Below, one piece after another: positions 26,379 to 35,354 of a stretch of DNA of 38,650 nt; within the stretch, counting starts at the first letter, position 1; each line of letters starts with the position of its first letter. Source of the DNA: Cytophagia bacterium (GTDB taxonomy: Bacteria > Bacteroidota > Bacteroidia > Cytophagales > Spirosomataceae); NCBI GenBank assembly GCA_004293645.1, contig REAB01000095.1:1-38650 (forward strand). Direction: 5' to 3'. A model generated the notes under the pieces. It did no database searches, was not told where the DNA came from, and saw nothing but the letters and a program-made list of their open reading frames with translations. The position numbers were made by a program, and so were the translations under genes.

Positions 26379-28361
26379 ATGAAATCTACCATTGTTTCTA
26401 TTGCGCTGCTTTTTGCCTTCACCACCGCTTTTACTCAGAAAAAACCCCTTCGCCGCGCCGATAGTTTTTTGGGGGTGCACTTAGATTTTCACGCTGGATT
26501 GACCGACCCACCCATGGGAGGCTCACTCACGGAGGGCATGATTGACTCGATGCTCACTGCCGTAAAACCAGATTATATCCAAATAGACTGCAAAGGCCAC
26601 CCAGGCGTGTCGAGTTACCCCACCAAAGTAGGCAACTCGGCCAACAATTTTGCCAAAGACCCGCTCGCTTTGTTCAGAAAAATAACCGCCAAACACGGCG
26701 TAGCCTTGTACATGCATTATTCGGGCGTGTGGGACAATGAAGCCCTCAAAAAGCACTCCAACTGGGCCGTAACAAACGCCGATGGCAAACGCAGCAATAG
26801 TAAAACCTCGGCTTGGAGCGCGTACTCCGACAGTTTGCTCATTCCACAACTCAAAGAAATAGCCGACTACGGCGTGGATGGTGCGTGGGTGGACGGCGAC
26901 TGCTGGGCTGCCGAACTTGACTACAACGCGGCGGCGGTGGCTGAGTTTGTGGCCCAAAACAAAACTGCCACCGACGCGCCCCGCAAAAAAGATGATGCCA
27001 ATTATCCAGCTTGGGTAGAAATGCACCGAGTGGCGTTTAGACGCTACGTAAACCACTATGCCAACGCGCTGCACGCCTATAAACCTACTTTTCAGGTGGC
27101 CAGCAACTGGGCTTTTTCTTCGTTCATGCCCGAACCTGTGGACGCAAACGTGGACTTCATTTCGGGCGATTTTACACCCAGCAACAGCGTACACGACGGC
27201 GCGTTTCAAGCACGATGCATAGCGCCGCAGGGCAAACCTTGGGACTTGATGGCGTGGAGTTTTGGGGGTAATTTTTCTACTAAATGGTCGCCCAAATCGG
27301 CTATCCAGCTCAAACAAGAAGCCGCGCAGGTGCTGGCTATGGGCGGTGGGTTTCAGGCCTATTTTACTCAAAACCGCGATGCTTCCATTGAACCGTGGAC
27401 GGTACCCGTGATGGCCGAATACGCCCGTTTTTGTCGGGAGCGGCAAGCATTTTGTTTCCAAACCAAACCCCTGCCGCAAGTGGCGTTGTTATATTCGACG
27501 GTGGGCTGGAAGGCCAAATCGGAGAACATTTACCAAGGCGACAAGTTGGACGCACTTAAAGCAACGCTCAATTTGCTGATTTACAACCAATACCCCACCG
27601 AAATTTTGATGGAACACCATTTGCGCGGTCGGATGCAGCAATACCCACTCATTGTAATACCCGAATGGGAAAAATTGGCCGAAGATTTTAGGCAAGAACT
27701 ACTACAATACGTGCAAAGGGGGGGTAATTTGCTGGTAATAGGCACTAAAACCGTGCCATTATTTGAAAAAGAGTTGGGTGTAAAATTGGGAGAAATTAAA
27801 AAAATAGACACCCATTTCGGCTACGGCAATGTACTGACAGCCACCAATTCTGACTATCAATCTTTTGTGCCATTGCCCAACACCCAAACGTTTGGACAAA
27901 TATACACCGCCCGCGACTTGCGCTATGGCGCAGGCCCAGCGGCCTCCGTAGCGGCACTTGGCAAAGGAAAAATAGCGGGCATTTACCTTGATTTTGGGAA
28001 CAATTATGCCAAAAATGAGTCGTACATTAGCCGCGATTTTTTGGGCGAATTGTCCAAGCAACTTTTTGAACCTGTCGTCAAAGTAGCGGGGTCAAAATTG
28101 GTACAAGTGGCTTGGAATCAGAAAGATGGTAAGCAATTTATCAATTTGATTAACATGGGCGGCAACCACAAATCGGCTTTTGCCCACGACGAAATTCCGC
28201 CGCTGGGGCTGCTCCGCGTTACTTTCAAAACCGCCCAAGCTCCCCGCAGCCTCACGCTTCAACCCGACAACAAACCCATCAATTTTGTTTACAAAAACGG
28301 TGAAGTGAATTTCGATTTACCAAAATTAGAAATTCACGCCATTGTAGTGGTCGAAAAGTAG
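26379..28361 (+). CDS. Secreted glycoside hydrolase-like protein (TIM barrel plus GATase-like domain)
   Basis: The product has 660 residues with a signal peptide (1-20, ending TAFTQ). Residues about 25-375 look like a (beta/alpha)8 barrel: PDYIQIDCKGHPG (65-76), GVALYMHYSGVWD (107-119) and GVDGAWVDGDCW (165-176), where Asp172 or Asp174 is a candidate catalytic residue, then VDFISGDF and WDLMAWSFGG. Residues about 390-530 (YPLIVIPEWEKLAEDFRQELLQYVQRGGNLLVIG) resemble the GATase-like trimerisation domain of GH42-type enzymes, and a short beta-sandwich ends the protein. A carbohydrate-active enzyme is likely, possibly alpha-L-fucosidase- or galactosidase-like, but I cannot name the family or substrate. 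It runs tail to tail with fabH, 4 bp apart. Confidence 0.65.
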   Translation: MKSTIVSIALLFAFTTAFTQKKPLRRADSFLGVHLDFHAGLTDPPMGGSLTEGMIDSMLTAVKPDYIQIDCKGHPGVSSYPTKVGNSANNFAKDPLALFRKITAKHGVALYMHYSGVWDNEALKKHSNWAVTNADGKRSNSKTSAWSAYSDSLLIPQLKEIADYGVDGAWVDGDCWAAELDYNAAAVAEFVAQNKTATDAPRKKDDANYPAWVEMHRVAFRRYVNHYANALHAYKPTFQVASNWAFSSFMPEPVDANVDFISGDFTPSNSVHDGAFQARCIAPQGKPWDLMAWSFGGNFSTKWSPKSAIQLKQEAAQVLAMGGGFQAYFTQNRDASIEPWTVPVMAEYARFCRERQAFCFQTKPLPQVALLYSTVGWKAKSENIYQGDKLDALKATLNLLIYNQYPTEILMEHHLRGRMQQYPLIVIPEWEKLAEDFRQELLQYVQRGGNLLVIGTKTVPLFEKELGVKLGEIKKIDTHFGYGNVLTATNSDYQSFVPLPNTQTFGQIYTARDLRYGAGPAASVAALGKGKIAGIYLDFGNNYAKNESYISRDFLGELSKQLFEPVVKVAGSKLVQVAWNQKDGKQFINLINMGGNHKSAFAHDEIPPLGLLRVTFKTAQAPRSLTLQPDNKPINFVYKNGEVNFDLPKLEIHAIVVVEK

Positions 28362-28365
28362 CGTA

Positions 28366-29367
28366 TTACCAGCGAATCAAGGCCGAAGCCCACGTAAAAC
28401 CACTGCCAAAAGCCGCCAAACACACCAAATCGCCCGTTTGCACGCGCCCTTGCTCCCAGGCTTGGGTGAGGGCAATCGGAATAGAAGCCGCCGTGGTATT
28501 GCCGTAGTGTTGAATGTTGTTGAAAACCTGCGCTTCCGAAAGCCCCATTTGCTGCCTAATAAACTCGCTGATGCGCAAATTGGCCTGGTGCGGCACCAGC
28601 AGCGAAATGTCGGTAGGCTGGTAGCCATTGGCATCTAATGCTTCCTTGATAATCTCCGAAAACCGTACCACGGCGTGTTTAAACACCGCGCTGCCGTTCA
28701 TCACTACGTCAAAACCACTACCTTCGGTCATTTCTTTGGTTACCCAACGGCCAGGCCGGCTGGTGCCTGGGTCGCGCACGTAGAGGTCTTCGGCGTTGCG
28801 CCCGTCGGCATGGAGGTGGGTAGAAAGCAGGCGGTGCGCGTCTTCGTGGGTAGCTTGCAGTACGGCTGCACCCGCACCATCGCCAAAAATAACGGCCACG
28901 TTGCGGCCTTCATTGCTTTTGTTCAGAATAGTAGATTGCAACTCCGACCCCACCACCAGCACGTTTTGGTACATGCCCGTTTTGATAAACTGGTCGGCAA
29001 TGGAGAGTGCATACACAAACCCCGAACACTGCTGGCGCACGTCAATGACGGCAATGCCCTCCATGCCCAGCTCGCGCTGCATCAAAAACGCCGACCCCGG
29101 AAAATAATAATCGGGCGTGATAGTGGCATACACAATAAGCTGTATATCAGCAGCTTGCAAGTTGGCGCGTTCGAGTGCCTGCCGAGAGGCGGCAGCGGCC
29201 ATGCTGGCGTTGGTATCTTTGCCATACGTAAAAAACCGCCGCTGCTCAATGCCCGTCCGCTCCCGAATCCAAGCGTCGGAAGTGTCCATGTATTGCGTCA
29301 AGTCGTTGTTGGTTACTATGTTTTCGGGAACATAATAACCGAGTCCTGTGATTTTGGAATAGGGCAT
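28366..29367 (-). CDS. fabH: 3-oxoacyl-ACP synthase III (KAS III)
   Basis: The product has 333 residues from the ATG of MPYSKITGLGYYVP; a longer frame adds 27 residues encoded by a palindromic AT-rich stretch and is not credible. The Cys-His-Asn triad is complete: DVRQQCSGF (Cys114), VPHQANLRI (His260) and HYGNTTAAS (Asn290). KAS III condenses acetyl-CoA (or a branched acyl-CoA) with malonyl-ACP to begin fatty-acid synthesis. No plsX, acpP or fab cluster is adjacent; the closest same-strand gene is purS, 90 bp upstream. Because Bacteroidota often have several fabH paralogues, this one could also serve a secondary pathway. Confidence 0.9.
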   Translation of the reverse strand: MPYSKITGLGYYVPENIVTNNDLTQYMDTSDAWIRERTGIEQRRFFTYGKDTNASMAAAASRQALERANLQAADIQLIVYATITPDYYFPGSAFLMQRELGMEGIAVIDVRQQCSGFVYALSIADQFIKTGMYQNVLVVGSELQSTILNKSNEGRNVAVIFGDGAGAAVLQATHEDAHRLLSTHLHADGRNAEDLYVRDPGTSRPGRWVTKEMTEGSGFDVVMNGSAVFKHAVVRFSEIIKEALDANGYQPTDISLLVPHQANLRISEFIRQQMGLSEAQVFNNIQHYGNTTAASIPIALTQAWEQGRVQTGDLVCLAAFGSGFTWASALIRW

Positions 29368-29378
29368 GTTTCTATGTG

Positions 29379-29447
29379 TGATATATGATGTATGATATGT
29401 ACTGTGAAATGTTTTCTGATAAAAAATACATCTTACATCATATATCA
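29379..29447. repeat. Palindromic AT-rich intergenic repeat between purS and fabH
   Basis: TGATATATGATGTA (29379-29392) and its exact reverse complement (29434-29447) flank a 41-bp spacer, with further imperfect pairing on both sides. No T-track follows, so it is not a simple terminator. It may be a dispersed palindromic element. Confidence 0.6.
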
Positions 29448-29457
29448 TACATACACC

Positions 29458-29715
29458 TTATGCTGTAATGTTTGCAAGCTGATACGAATATGTTTCCATA
29501 ATCAAGTTGGCCAGTAGCTTGTTGCAGGCCATTTCTACTTGGGCGCGGGCATCGGCCTCGGTGGGTGCGTCGAGTTGGAGCGTAATGTGTTTTCCAATTC
29601 TGACATCGGCTACGTTGTCAATTCCCAAGTTGTGCAAACCCAACTTTACGGCTTTTCCCTGCGGGTCAAGAATTTCTTTTTGGGGCATTACGTCAATTTC
29701 GGCAGTAAATTTCAT
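29458..29715 (-). CDS. purS: Phosphoribosylformylglycinamidine synthase subunit PurS
   Basis: The product has 85 residues, the size of PurS. The pattern AEIDVMPQKEILDPQGKAV (4-22) followed by LGIDNVADVRIGKHITLQL (29-47) is diagnostic. PurS joins PurL and PurQ in the amidotransferase complex of the fourth step of purine synthesis. Neither partner is in the window, so it is unlinked, as in many genomes. It diverges from the S46 peptidase gene across 126 bp. Confidence 0.92.
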   Translation of the reverse strand: MKFTAEIDVMPQKEILDPQGKAVKLGLHNLGIDNVADVRIGKHITLQLDAPTEADARAQVEMACNKLLANLIMETYSYQLANITA

Positions 29716-29841
29716 TTCAAAAACAAGGATTAGTTTGATACAAATACTTGCCCAAAGGTCATACTTATTGCCGTAATTTCATAACCTTCAATTTTTTTAG
29801 CTAATTTGCCCGCCATTTTATTTTACAACAATAATCAACAA

Positions 29842-32010
29842 ATGAACAGAACTAAGACCCTTATTTTAGCCCTTTTGGCAATGGCAAGCACGGCCTTTGC
29901 CACCAACCCCACCACCACCGACGAAGGAATGTGGCTGCCCATGCTCATTGGCAAAAACCAAGCCCAAATGAAAAAACAGGGCTTCAAACTCACTCCCCAA
30001 GACATCTACGACATCAACAAAGCCAGCCTTAAAGATGCCATCGTGATGCTCGGAGGCGGCTTTTGTACGGGCGAGATTGTATCGAACAAGGGGTTGCTTT
30101 TTACCAACCACCACTGCGGCTACGATGCCATTACTACGCTCTCTACGCCCCAAGATAATATTTTGGACAACGGCTTTTGGGCCAAAACCAACGCCGAAGA
30201 ACGACCCGTTGAAGGGCTTTTTGTGGATATTTTGGTGCGCATGGAAGACGTAACCAACAAAATACTGCCCGAACTCAAAGGCTTGGACGAAAAAGCCCGC
30301 GCCGCCAAGGTCAATTCGTTGGGCAATGAGTTTTCTAAAAAAGCCACCGATGGTACTACTTACAACGCTTCGGTGCGCGAGTTTGCCAAAGGAAATGCCT
30401 ACTATTTGTTTGTGTTTGAGAAGTTTACCGACATCAGGCTCGTTGGTACGCCCCCGCAGAGCATTGGCAAATTTGGCGGCGATACCGACAACTGGGAGTG
30501 GCCACGCCACACAGGAGACTTTTCGGTTTTTAGAATTTATGTAAACAAAGAAAACAAAGCCGCCGACTATGCTGCCGAAAATGTGCCTTACACACCCAAA
30601 AAGTTTTTGCCTGTGTCGCTCAAAGGCATCAAAGCGGGCGATTTTACGATGGTATTTGGCTTTCCAGGCCGCACCAATCGCTACGAAACTTCGATGGGCG
30701 TAAAATTGGCCATCGAAAAAGTAAACCCCGCCATCATCAACAGCCGTGACATCAGACTCAAAGCTTGGAAAGAAGAAATGGACAAAGATGTGGTCACCAA
30801 ACTGGCGTTGTCGTCGGAGTATGCCAATATTGCCAACTACTGGAAGTATTTTATTGGCCAAACCCAACAAATGCAACGCCTCAAAGTGTATGACCAAAAA
30901 TTGGCCTTGGAAGCGCAGTTCAAGGATTTTGCCAAAGGAAAGCCAGCGTATGAAGGCATTTTTGACGAATGGCAAAAAGCCTACACCGCTTACGAGCCTT
31001 ACGCGGCGCACCAGTCGTATTTGAGTCAAGGTATTTTTGGAGCAAACGTGGTGCAAATGGCTTTGGGCGCGGGCGCACTCGAACCCATGCTGTCCGATAC
31101 CGCCAAAAACAAAGCCATGATTGCCCAAATACGGAACAGTACCTTGAAAAATGCCGATGAGTTTTACAAAAGTTTTAACCTGCCTTCTGACCAAAAAATT
31201 GTAGCCCAAACGCTTTTGTTGTTCTATAACAACGTACCAAAAGACCAGCACCCACCCGTGGTGGCCGAGATTTTAAAGGAATTTTCGGCGGGTACGCCCG
31301 AAGAATCGTTCAAAAAATTTGCCCAAGAAATGTACTTCACGAGCCATTTTGCGAGCAAAGCAAATCTTGTCAAATTTTTGAATAACCCCACCGCCGATGG
31401 CCTCACCAACGATTTGGCGTACCGATACTTCAATGGTTTTCGTAAAAACTACGTGTCGAAATTTAGCAAATTTGCCGCTGATTTTCAGACCGCTGACAAG
31501 CGTTTGGCCCGTGCTTACATCAAAGGATTGGGCGAAATGAACCCCGATTTGGTGAAATATCCCGATGCCAACAGCACCCTGCGCGTGAGCTACGGCAATG
31601 TACAAACCTACGCCCCCCGCGATGCCGTGCATTACGACCATAAAACAACCATGAAGGGCTTGGCCGAAAAATACAAGCCTGGCGACTCGGAGTTTGACCT
31701 CCCCAAAAACTTTTTTGACCTCTACAACGCCAAAGATTTTGGCCAATATGCCGACAAAGACGGCCAAGTACCCGTGGCGTTTATTACCAACAACGACATA
31801 ACGGGGGGAAATTCGGGTAGCCCCGTGCTCAATGCCAAAGGAGAACTCATCGGGTTGGCCTTTGACGGCAACTGGGAGGCCATGTCGGGCGATATTGTGT
31901 TTGACAAAACCTACAAACGCTGCATCAACGTGGACATTCGCTACGTGCTGTGGTGCATCGAAAAACTCGGCGGTTCAGACTTGGTGAAAGAATTGCAGAT
32001 TGTAAAATAA
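29842..32010 (+). CDS. S46 family dipeptidyl-peptidase, DPP7-type
   Basis: The product has 722 residues from the ATG of MNRTKTLILA, which gives a signal peptide (1-20, ending TAFA); the earlier in-frame Met has none. The serine-protease triad is visible: FTNHHCGYD (His90/91), DNWEWPRHTGDF (Asp) and GGNSGSP (Ser658). The residue 18 after the catalytic Ser is Gly (LAFDGNWE); in this family Gly there marks DPP7, which prefers a hydrophobic P1 residue, while Arg marks DPP11, which prefers Asp/Glu. The enzyme cleaves dipeptides from the N-terminus of peptides in the periplasm, feeding amino-acid uptake. It appears monocistronic. Confidence 0.93.
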   Translation: MNRTKTLILALLAMASTAFATNPTTTDEGMWLPMLIGKNQAQMKKQGFKLTPQDIYDINKASLKDAIVMLGGGFCTGEIVSNKGLLFTNHHCGYDAITTLSTPQDNILDNGFWAKTNAEERPVEGLFVDILVRMEDVTNKILPELKGLDEKARAAKVNSLGNEFSKKATDGTTYNASVREFAKGNAYYLFVFEKFTDIRLVGTPPQSIGKFGGDTDNWEWPRHTGDFSVFRIYVNKENKAADYAAENVPYTPKKFLPVSLKGIKAGDFTMVFGFPGRTNRYETSMGVKLAIEKVNPAIINSRDIRLKAWKEEMDKDVVTKLALSSEYANIANYWKYFIGQTQQMQRLKVYDQKLALEAQFKDFAKGKPAYEGIFDEWQKAYTAYEPYAAHQSYLSQGIFGANVVQMALGAGALEPMLSDTAKNKAMIAQIRNSTLKNADEFYKSFNLPSDQKIVAQTLLLFYNNVPKDQHPPVVAEILKEFSAGTPEESFKKFAQEMYFTSHFASKANLVKFLNNPTADGLTNDLAYRYFNGFRKNYVSKFSKFAADFQTADKRLARAYIKGLGEMNPDLVKYPDANSTLRVSYGNVQTYAPRDAVHYDHKTTMKGLAEKYKPGDSEFDLPKNFFDLYNAKDFGQYADKDGQVPVAFITNNDITGGNSGSPVLNAKGELIGLAFDGNWEAMSGDIVFDKTYKRCINVDIRYVLWCIEKLGGSDLVKELQIVK

Positions 32011-32293
32011 AGCAGAAAACGCCCACAAAAAATAGGGTGGAATTAGTCTAAAATGGCCAATACCCTGAACGGGAGGTTGTTGAAATGGGTCTGAGTAGTT
32101 TAACCAACGGTTTGGTAGTCAATCTAACAGCGTCGCTGTGTCCAGATTGGTCAAGACAAAGAAGAAGTTTGTCTTGACCAATCTGGCTCTGTTCATAAAT
32201 GCCTAACCAGCGCACCCGCCCACAACGGGCAGATAAGGCGATGAGGCGTTTACAGCAAAGCTGCACTCAGAACTTGACTACTGACCAAAACCT
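32011..32293. other. Convergent 283-bp gap with hairpins, no gene
   Basis: Located between the tails of the S46 peptidase and TolC genes. It contains no credible reading frame and no U-tract terminator, but a cluster of inverted repeats, listed separately. Confidence 0.7.
32103..32186. repeat. Cluster of three hairpins including a 19-bp perfect stem
   Basis: ACCAA/TTGGT (32103-32107 with 32112-32116), ACAGCG/CGCTGT (32127-32132 with 32134-32139) and CCAGATTGGTCAAGACAAA (32142-32160) with its exact complement (32168-32186, 7-nt loop). There is no T-run after the long stem on either strand. It may be a dispersed palindromic repeat or an IS-derived fragment. Confidence 0.75.
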
Positions 32294-33622
32294 CTATTTT
32301 GCTTCTTCCACAATAGAACTACTCAATCTGAGCAATTCAATTTCGGCCAGTTTGATGTTGAAAGCCGCTTCGATGGTTCTCGACTCGGCGGCCACGGCAT
32401 TGCGCTGGGCTTCTCTAAATTCGATGGGCGTAGAGTTGCCCACTTTGTAACGGTCAAAGGCAATTTCAACGTTTTGACGCGCAATTTTCAGGTTTTGTTC
32501 TTCCAATTTTAAAAGTTCTAAACTATTTTGATACGCATTAAAAGTGCGTTCAAGTATAGATTGGAGTTGGTTGCGGAGGTCGGCTTCTTGGTATTCGGCA
32601 ATCCGCGTGTTCACTTTGGCGTTTTGCTCGCGGCGGCGTTGGTTGTAGCCGTCGTAAATTGGAACAGCCAGTCGCGCACCGTAACTGAGCTGGCCTGTTT
32701 TGGTACTTTTTGCTCCAAAACCCGCCTCATTGTTGGCCGTAAAATAATTGTAGCCCGCCAGCAAATCTACCCGTGGATAACGCGCCGCGCGGGTTTCTTT
32801 TTCGGCAATACTGGCAATATTTTGGCTTTGGCGGGCGGCAATCAAGTTGGGGTTTTGACTATTGAGGTTGTTGCGCAGTTTATCAATGGCCAAATCTTGG
32901 CGTACCAAAATGGTGTCTGGCACCGCAAAGTCAAGGTTAAAGTCGCGCACGAGCAAGGCGTTGAGGTTTACTTTGGCATTTTGAAGGTTTTGTTGTTGCG
33001 CCACCAGCGCGGCTTGGTCGGAGTTGAAATCTACTTGTGCGGCCAAATATTCTACCTTGGAAGTGGCACCTGCTTCATAATTTGCTTTGGCCAACTCGCG
33101 CCGCACCCCCGAAATATCCAACGCATTTTTGAGTGCTTTGAGGCGTTGTTTTTGGCGAATAATGTCGTAATAAGCGTTGCAAACCTCCGCTACGGTGTTT
33201 TCAATGTTGATTTCAACGTTGGTTTTGCCCAGACTTTCAATTTCACGCAGTCGTTGGGCAGTGGCATACATGCCGAGGCCGTCAAAAACCGTCCAAACTG
33301 CCGTTAAACTGGCATTGTTGTTGCGGTTGTTTATGCCCGACTGCACGAGCGGCTCACGGGTGGTAGCCCCAATCGAAAAAAACGTTTGATTCACGTTGTT
33401 ATTGGTAAAGTTTTGCTGGGCTGCGCCAGTTACTACGGGCAGCATACCCGCATTTCCACGGGTGTTGTCGTTGCGGTTGATTTCTTCGCGGCTTTTGGCA
33501 ATTTTTACCCCAAAACTTTTTTCAAGTGCAATGGCAATGGCGTTGTCGAGCGAGAGTTTTTCTTGGGCTATGGCAAAAAAAGGCAGACAAATCGCTAAAA
33601 TACAGGCTATTATTGGGCGCAT
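32294..33622 (-). CDS. TolC-family outer-membrane efflux protein
   Basis: The product has 442 residues from the ATG of MRPIIACILA, with a signal peptide (about 1-20, ending FAIAQ); six further residues are possible upstream. Two OEP repeats are evident, each with a long amphipathic helix pair and a beta region: the first about 20-205, the second about 225-430 with the characteristic RYPRVDLLAGYNYF strand and the closing IAFDRYKVGNSTPIEFREAQRNAV helix. The protein should form the trimeric outer-membrane duct of an RND or ABC efflux system. No membrane-fusion or pump gene is beside it, so its partner is elsewhere. It diverges from the amidohydrolase gene. Confidence 0.9.
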   Translation of the reverse strand: MRPIIACILAICLPFFAIAQEKLSLDNAIAIALEKSFGVKIAKSREEINRNDNTRGNAGMLPVVTGAAQQNFTNNNVNQTFFSIGATTREPLVQSGINNRNNNASLTAVWTVFDGLGMYATAQRLREIESLGKTNVEINIENTVAEVCNAYYDIIRQKQRLKALKNALDISGVRRELAKANYEAGATSKVEYLAAQVDFNSDQAALVAQQQNLQNAKVNLNALLVRDFNLDFAVPDTILVRQDLAIDKLRNNLNSQNPNLIAARQSQNIASIAEKETRAARYPRVDLLAGYNYFTANNEAGFGAKSTKTGQLSYGARLAVPIYDGYNQRRREQNAKVNTRIAEYQEADLRNQLQSILERTFNAYQNSLELLKLEEQNLKIARQNVEIAFDRYKVGNSTPIEFREAQRNAVAAESRTIEAAFNIKLAEIELLRLSSSIVEEAK

Positions 33623-33659
33623 GGTTCGGTATCTATTCAATATTTGTGCAATAAAGTTT

Positions 33660-33667
33660 CAAAATTA
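33660..33667 (-). promoter_or_regulatory. Candidate -7 box for the tolC-type gene
   Basis: On the minus strand this reads TAATTTTG (TAnnTTTG), about 38 bp before the ATG. The nearest upstream TTG is 26 bp away, too far for an ideal -33 element. Confidence 0.3.
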
Positions 33668-33710
33668 GCCCACTAACGGTTAGTTTTAGCCATCAATAAC
33701 CAAGAAAAAG

Positions 33711-35354
33711 ATGAAAAACTACTTTTACGCGATATTTGCCCCGCTTTTGGCGTTCATGGGGGCGTGTTCCAGTCAATCAGCCGCCGATTTGATTGTCTAT
33801 AACGCCCAAATTTATACCGTTGATTCTACTTTCTCAAAAGCTACCGCTTTGGCCGTCAAAGATGGGAAATTTGTGGCCATCGGCGACTCGGCCACCGTTT
33901 TTGCAAAATACCAGTCAGACTCATTGCTCAATGCCCAAAATAAACCGCTTTACCCAGGGTTCTACGACGGCCACGCGCATTTTTATGGCTTGGGCCAAAT
34001 GCTCGACCAAGCCGACTTGGTGGGGGCGGCATCGGCCACCGAAGCGGTGCAAAGATTGCAAAAATACCAAGCCGCCCACCCCGACCGCGTGTGGCTAATA
34101 GGGCGCGGCTGGGACCAAAACGACTGGCAAATCAAGACCTTTCCGACCAAAGAAATGTTGGACAAAGCCTTTCCAGACCAGCCCGTTTATCTCACCCGCG
34201 TGGACGGACACGCCGCTTGGGTCAATTCTAAGGCGTTGCAATTGGTCCAAATTACGGCCAAAAGTAAAGTAGAAGGTGGACTCGTAGAACTGGACAAAGA
34301 CGGCCAACCCACGGGTATTTTGGTGGACAACGCCATGCGGCTTGCCCGCACTGCCAACCCCAAACCAACCCCCGCCGAAATGCGTGCCGCCCTCCTCAAA
34401 GCCCAAGAAGTGTGTTTTGAATATGGCCTCACCAACGTAGGCGACGCGGGGCTGTCGCCCGAAATAATTGACTTGATTGACCAAATGCACCAAGATAAAA
34501 CGCTCAAAATCAGGCTATATGCCATGGTGAGTTTGAGTCCCGAAAACGTAGATTTATACCTCAAAAAAGGCGTGTATCAAACCGACCGCCTCAACGTGCG
34601 CTCTTTCAAAATATACGCCGACGGCGCACTCGGTTCGCGCGGGGCGTGTTTGCTCAAACCCTACAACGACGCGCCCAGTACGGGTTTTTTGTTGTTGAGT
34701 CCAAAAGAATTGGAAACGTACGTGGCCAAAATTGCCAACAGCGACTTTCAAGCCAATACCCACTGCATCGGCGACTCGGCCAATCGGTTGATGCTCAACT
34801 TGTACGCCAAATATTTGAAAAAAGACAACAACCGCCGTTGGCGCATTGAACACGCTCAAATTGTAAACCCCGCCGACGTGCCAACGTTCAAAAACTACCG
34901 CATCATTCCGTCGGTGCAGCCCACCCACGCCACCTCCGATATGTACTGGGCCAGCGACCGCCTCGGCGCAGAACGGGCGCGGCATGGCTATGCCTTCAAA
35001 GAGTTATACGCTCAAAATCAGCTCATTACTTTTGGAACAGATTTTCCAGTAGAACCCGTTTCACCGTTTTATACGTTTCATTCGGCGGTGTTTCGGCAAG
35101 ATGCCAAGGGCTACCCAGCAAGCGGCTACCAAATGGAAAACGCCCTCGACCGCGCCACCACCCTGCGCGGCATGACCATTTGGGCAGCTTATGGCAACTT
35201 TGAAGAAGCCCGACGTGGCAGCATTGAAGTAGGAAAAGATGCCGATTTTGTAATCTTAGAAAAAGACTTAATGACCGCCCCCGCCGCCGAACTCCGCGAC
35301 ATACGCGCCAAAAAAACCTACGTGGCAGGCCAAAAAGTATTTGACCGCCCATGA
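33711..35354 (+). CDS. Amidohydrolase (YtcJ-like, amidohydrolase family 3) lipoprotein
   Basis: The product has 547 residues. A short signal with lipobox AFMGAC (Cys19) predicts a lipoprotein. The metal-dependent hydrolase site is conserved: YDGHAH (His88, His90), KIYADGALGSR (Lys), NTHCIGD, EHAQ and GTDFPVE (Asp). Members of this family hydrolyse N-acyl or imidic bonds of varied small molecules; the substrate here is unknown. The end overlaps the start of the potassium-channel gene by 4 bp (ATGA), indicating co-translation. It diverges from the tolC gene across about 88 bp. Confidence 0.9.
   Translation: MKNYFYAIFAPLLAFMGACSSQSAADLIVYNAQIYTVDSTFSKATALAVKDGKFVAIGDSATVFAKYQSDSLLNAQNKPLYPGFYDGHAHFYGLGQMLDQADLVGAASATEAVQRLQKYQAAHPDRVWLIGRGWDQNDWQIKTFPTKEMLDKAFPDQPVYLTRVDGHAAWVNSKALQLVQITAKSKVEGGLVELDKDGQPTGILVDNAMRLARTANPKPTPAEMRAALLKAQEVCFEYGLTNVGDAGLSPEIIDLIDQMHQDKTLKIRLYAMVSLSPENVDLYLKKGVYQTDRLNVRSFKIYADGALGSRGACLLKPYNDAPSTGFLLLSPKELETYVAKIANSDFQANTHCIGDSANRLMLNLYAKYLKKDNNRRWRIEHAQIVNPADVPTFKNYRIIPSVQPTHATSDMYWASDRLGAERARHGYAFKELYAQNQLITFGTDFPVEPVSPFYTFHSAVFRQDAKGYPASGYQMENALDRATTLRGMTIWAAYGNFEEARRGSIEVGKDADFVILEKDLMTAPAAELRDIRAKKTYVAGQKVFDRP

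Noticed and set aside
29866..31251. Long antisense reading frame (461 codons) opposite the S46 peptidase gene
   Set aside because: It is a by-product of the peptidase codon bias: composition is unnatural and no motif is found, whereas the plus strand has a full catalytic triad. The same applies to antisense frames over the desaturase, fabH, rny and tolC genes.
32142..32186. 19-bp stem as a transcription terminator
   Set aside because: No T-run follows it on either strand.
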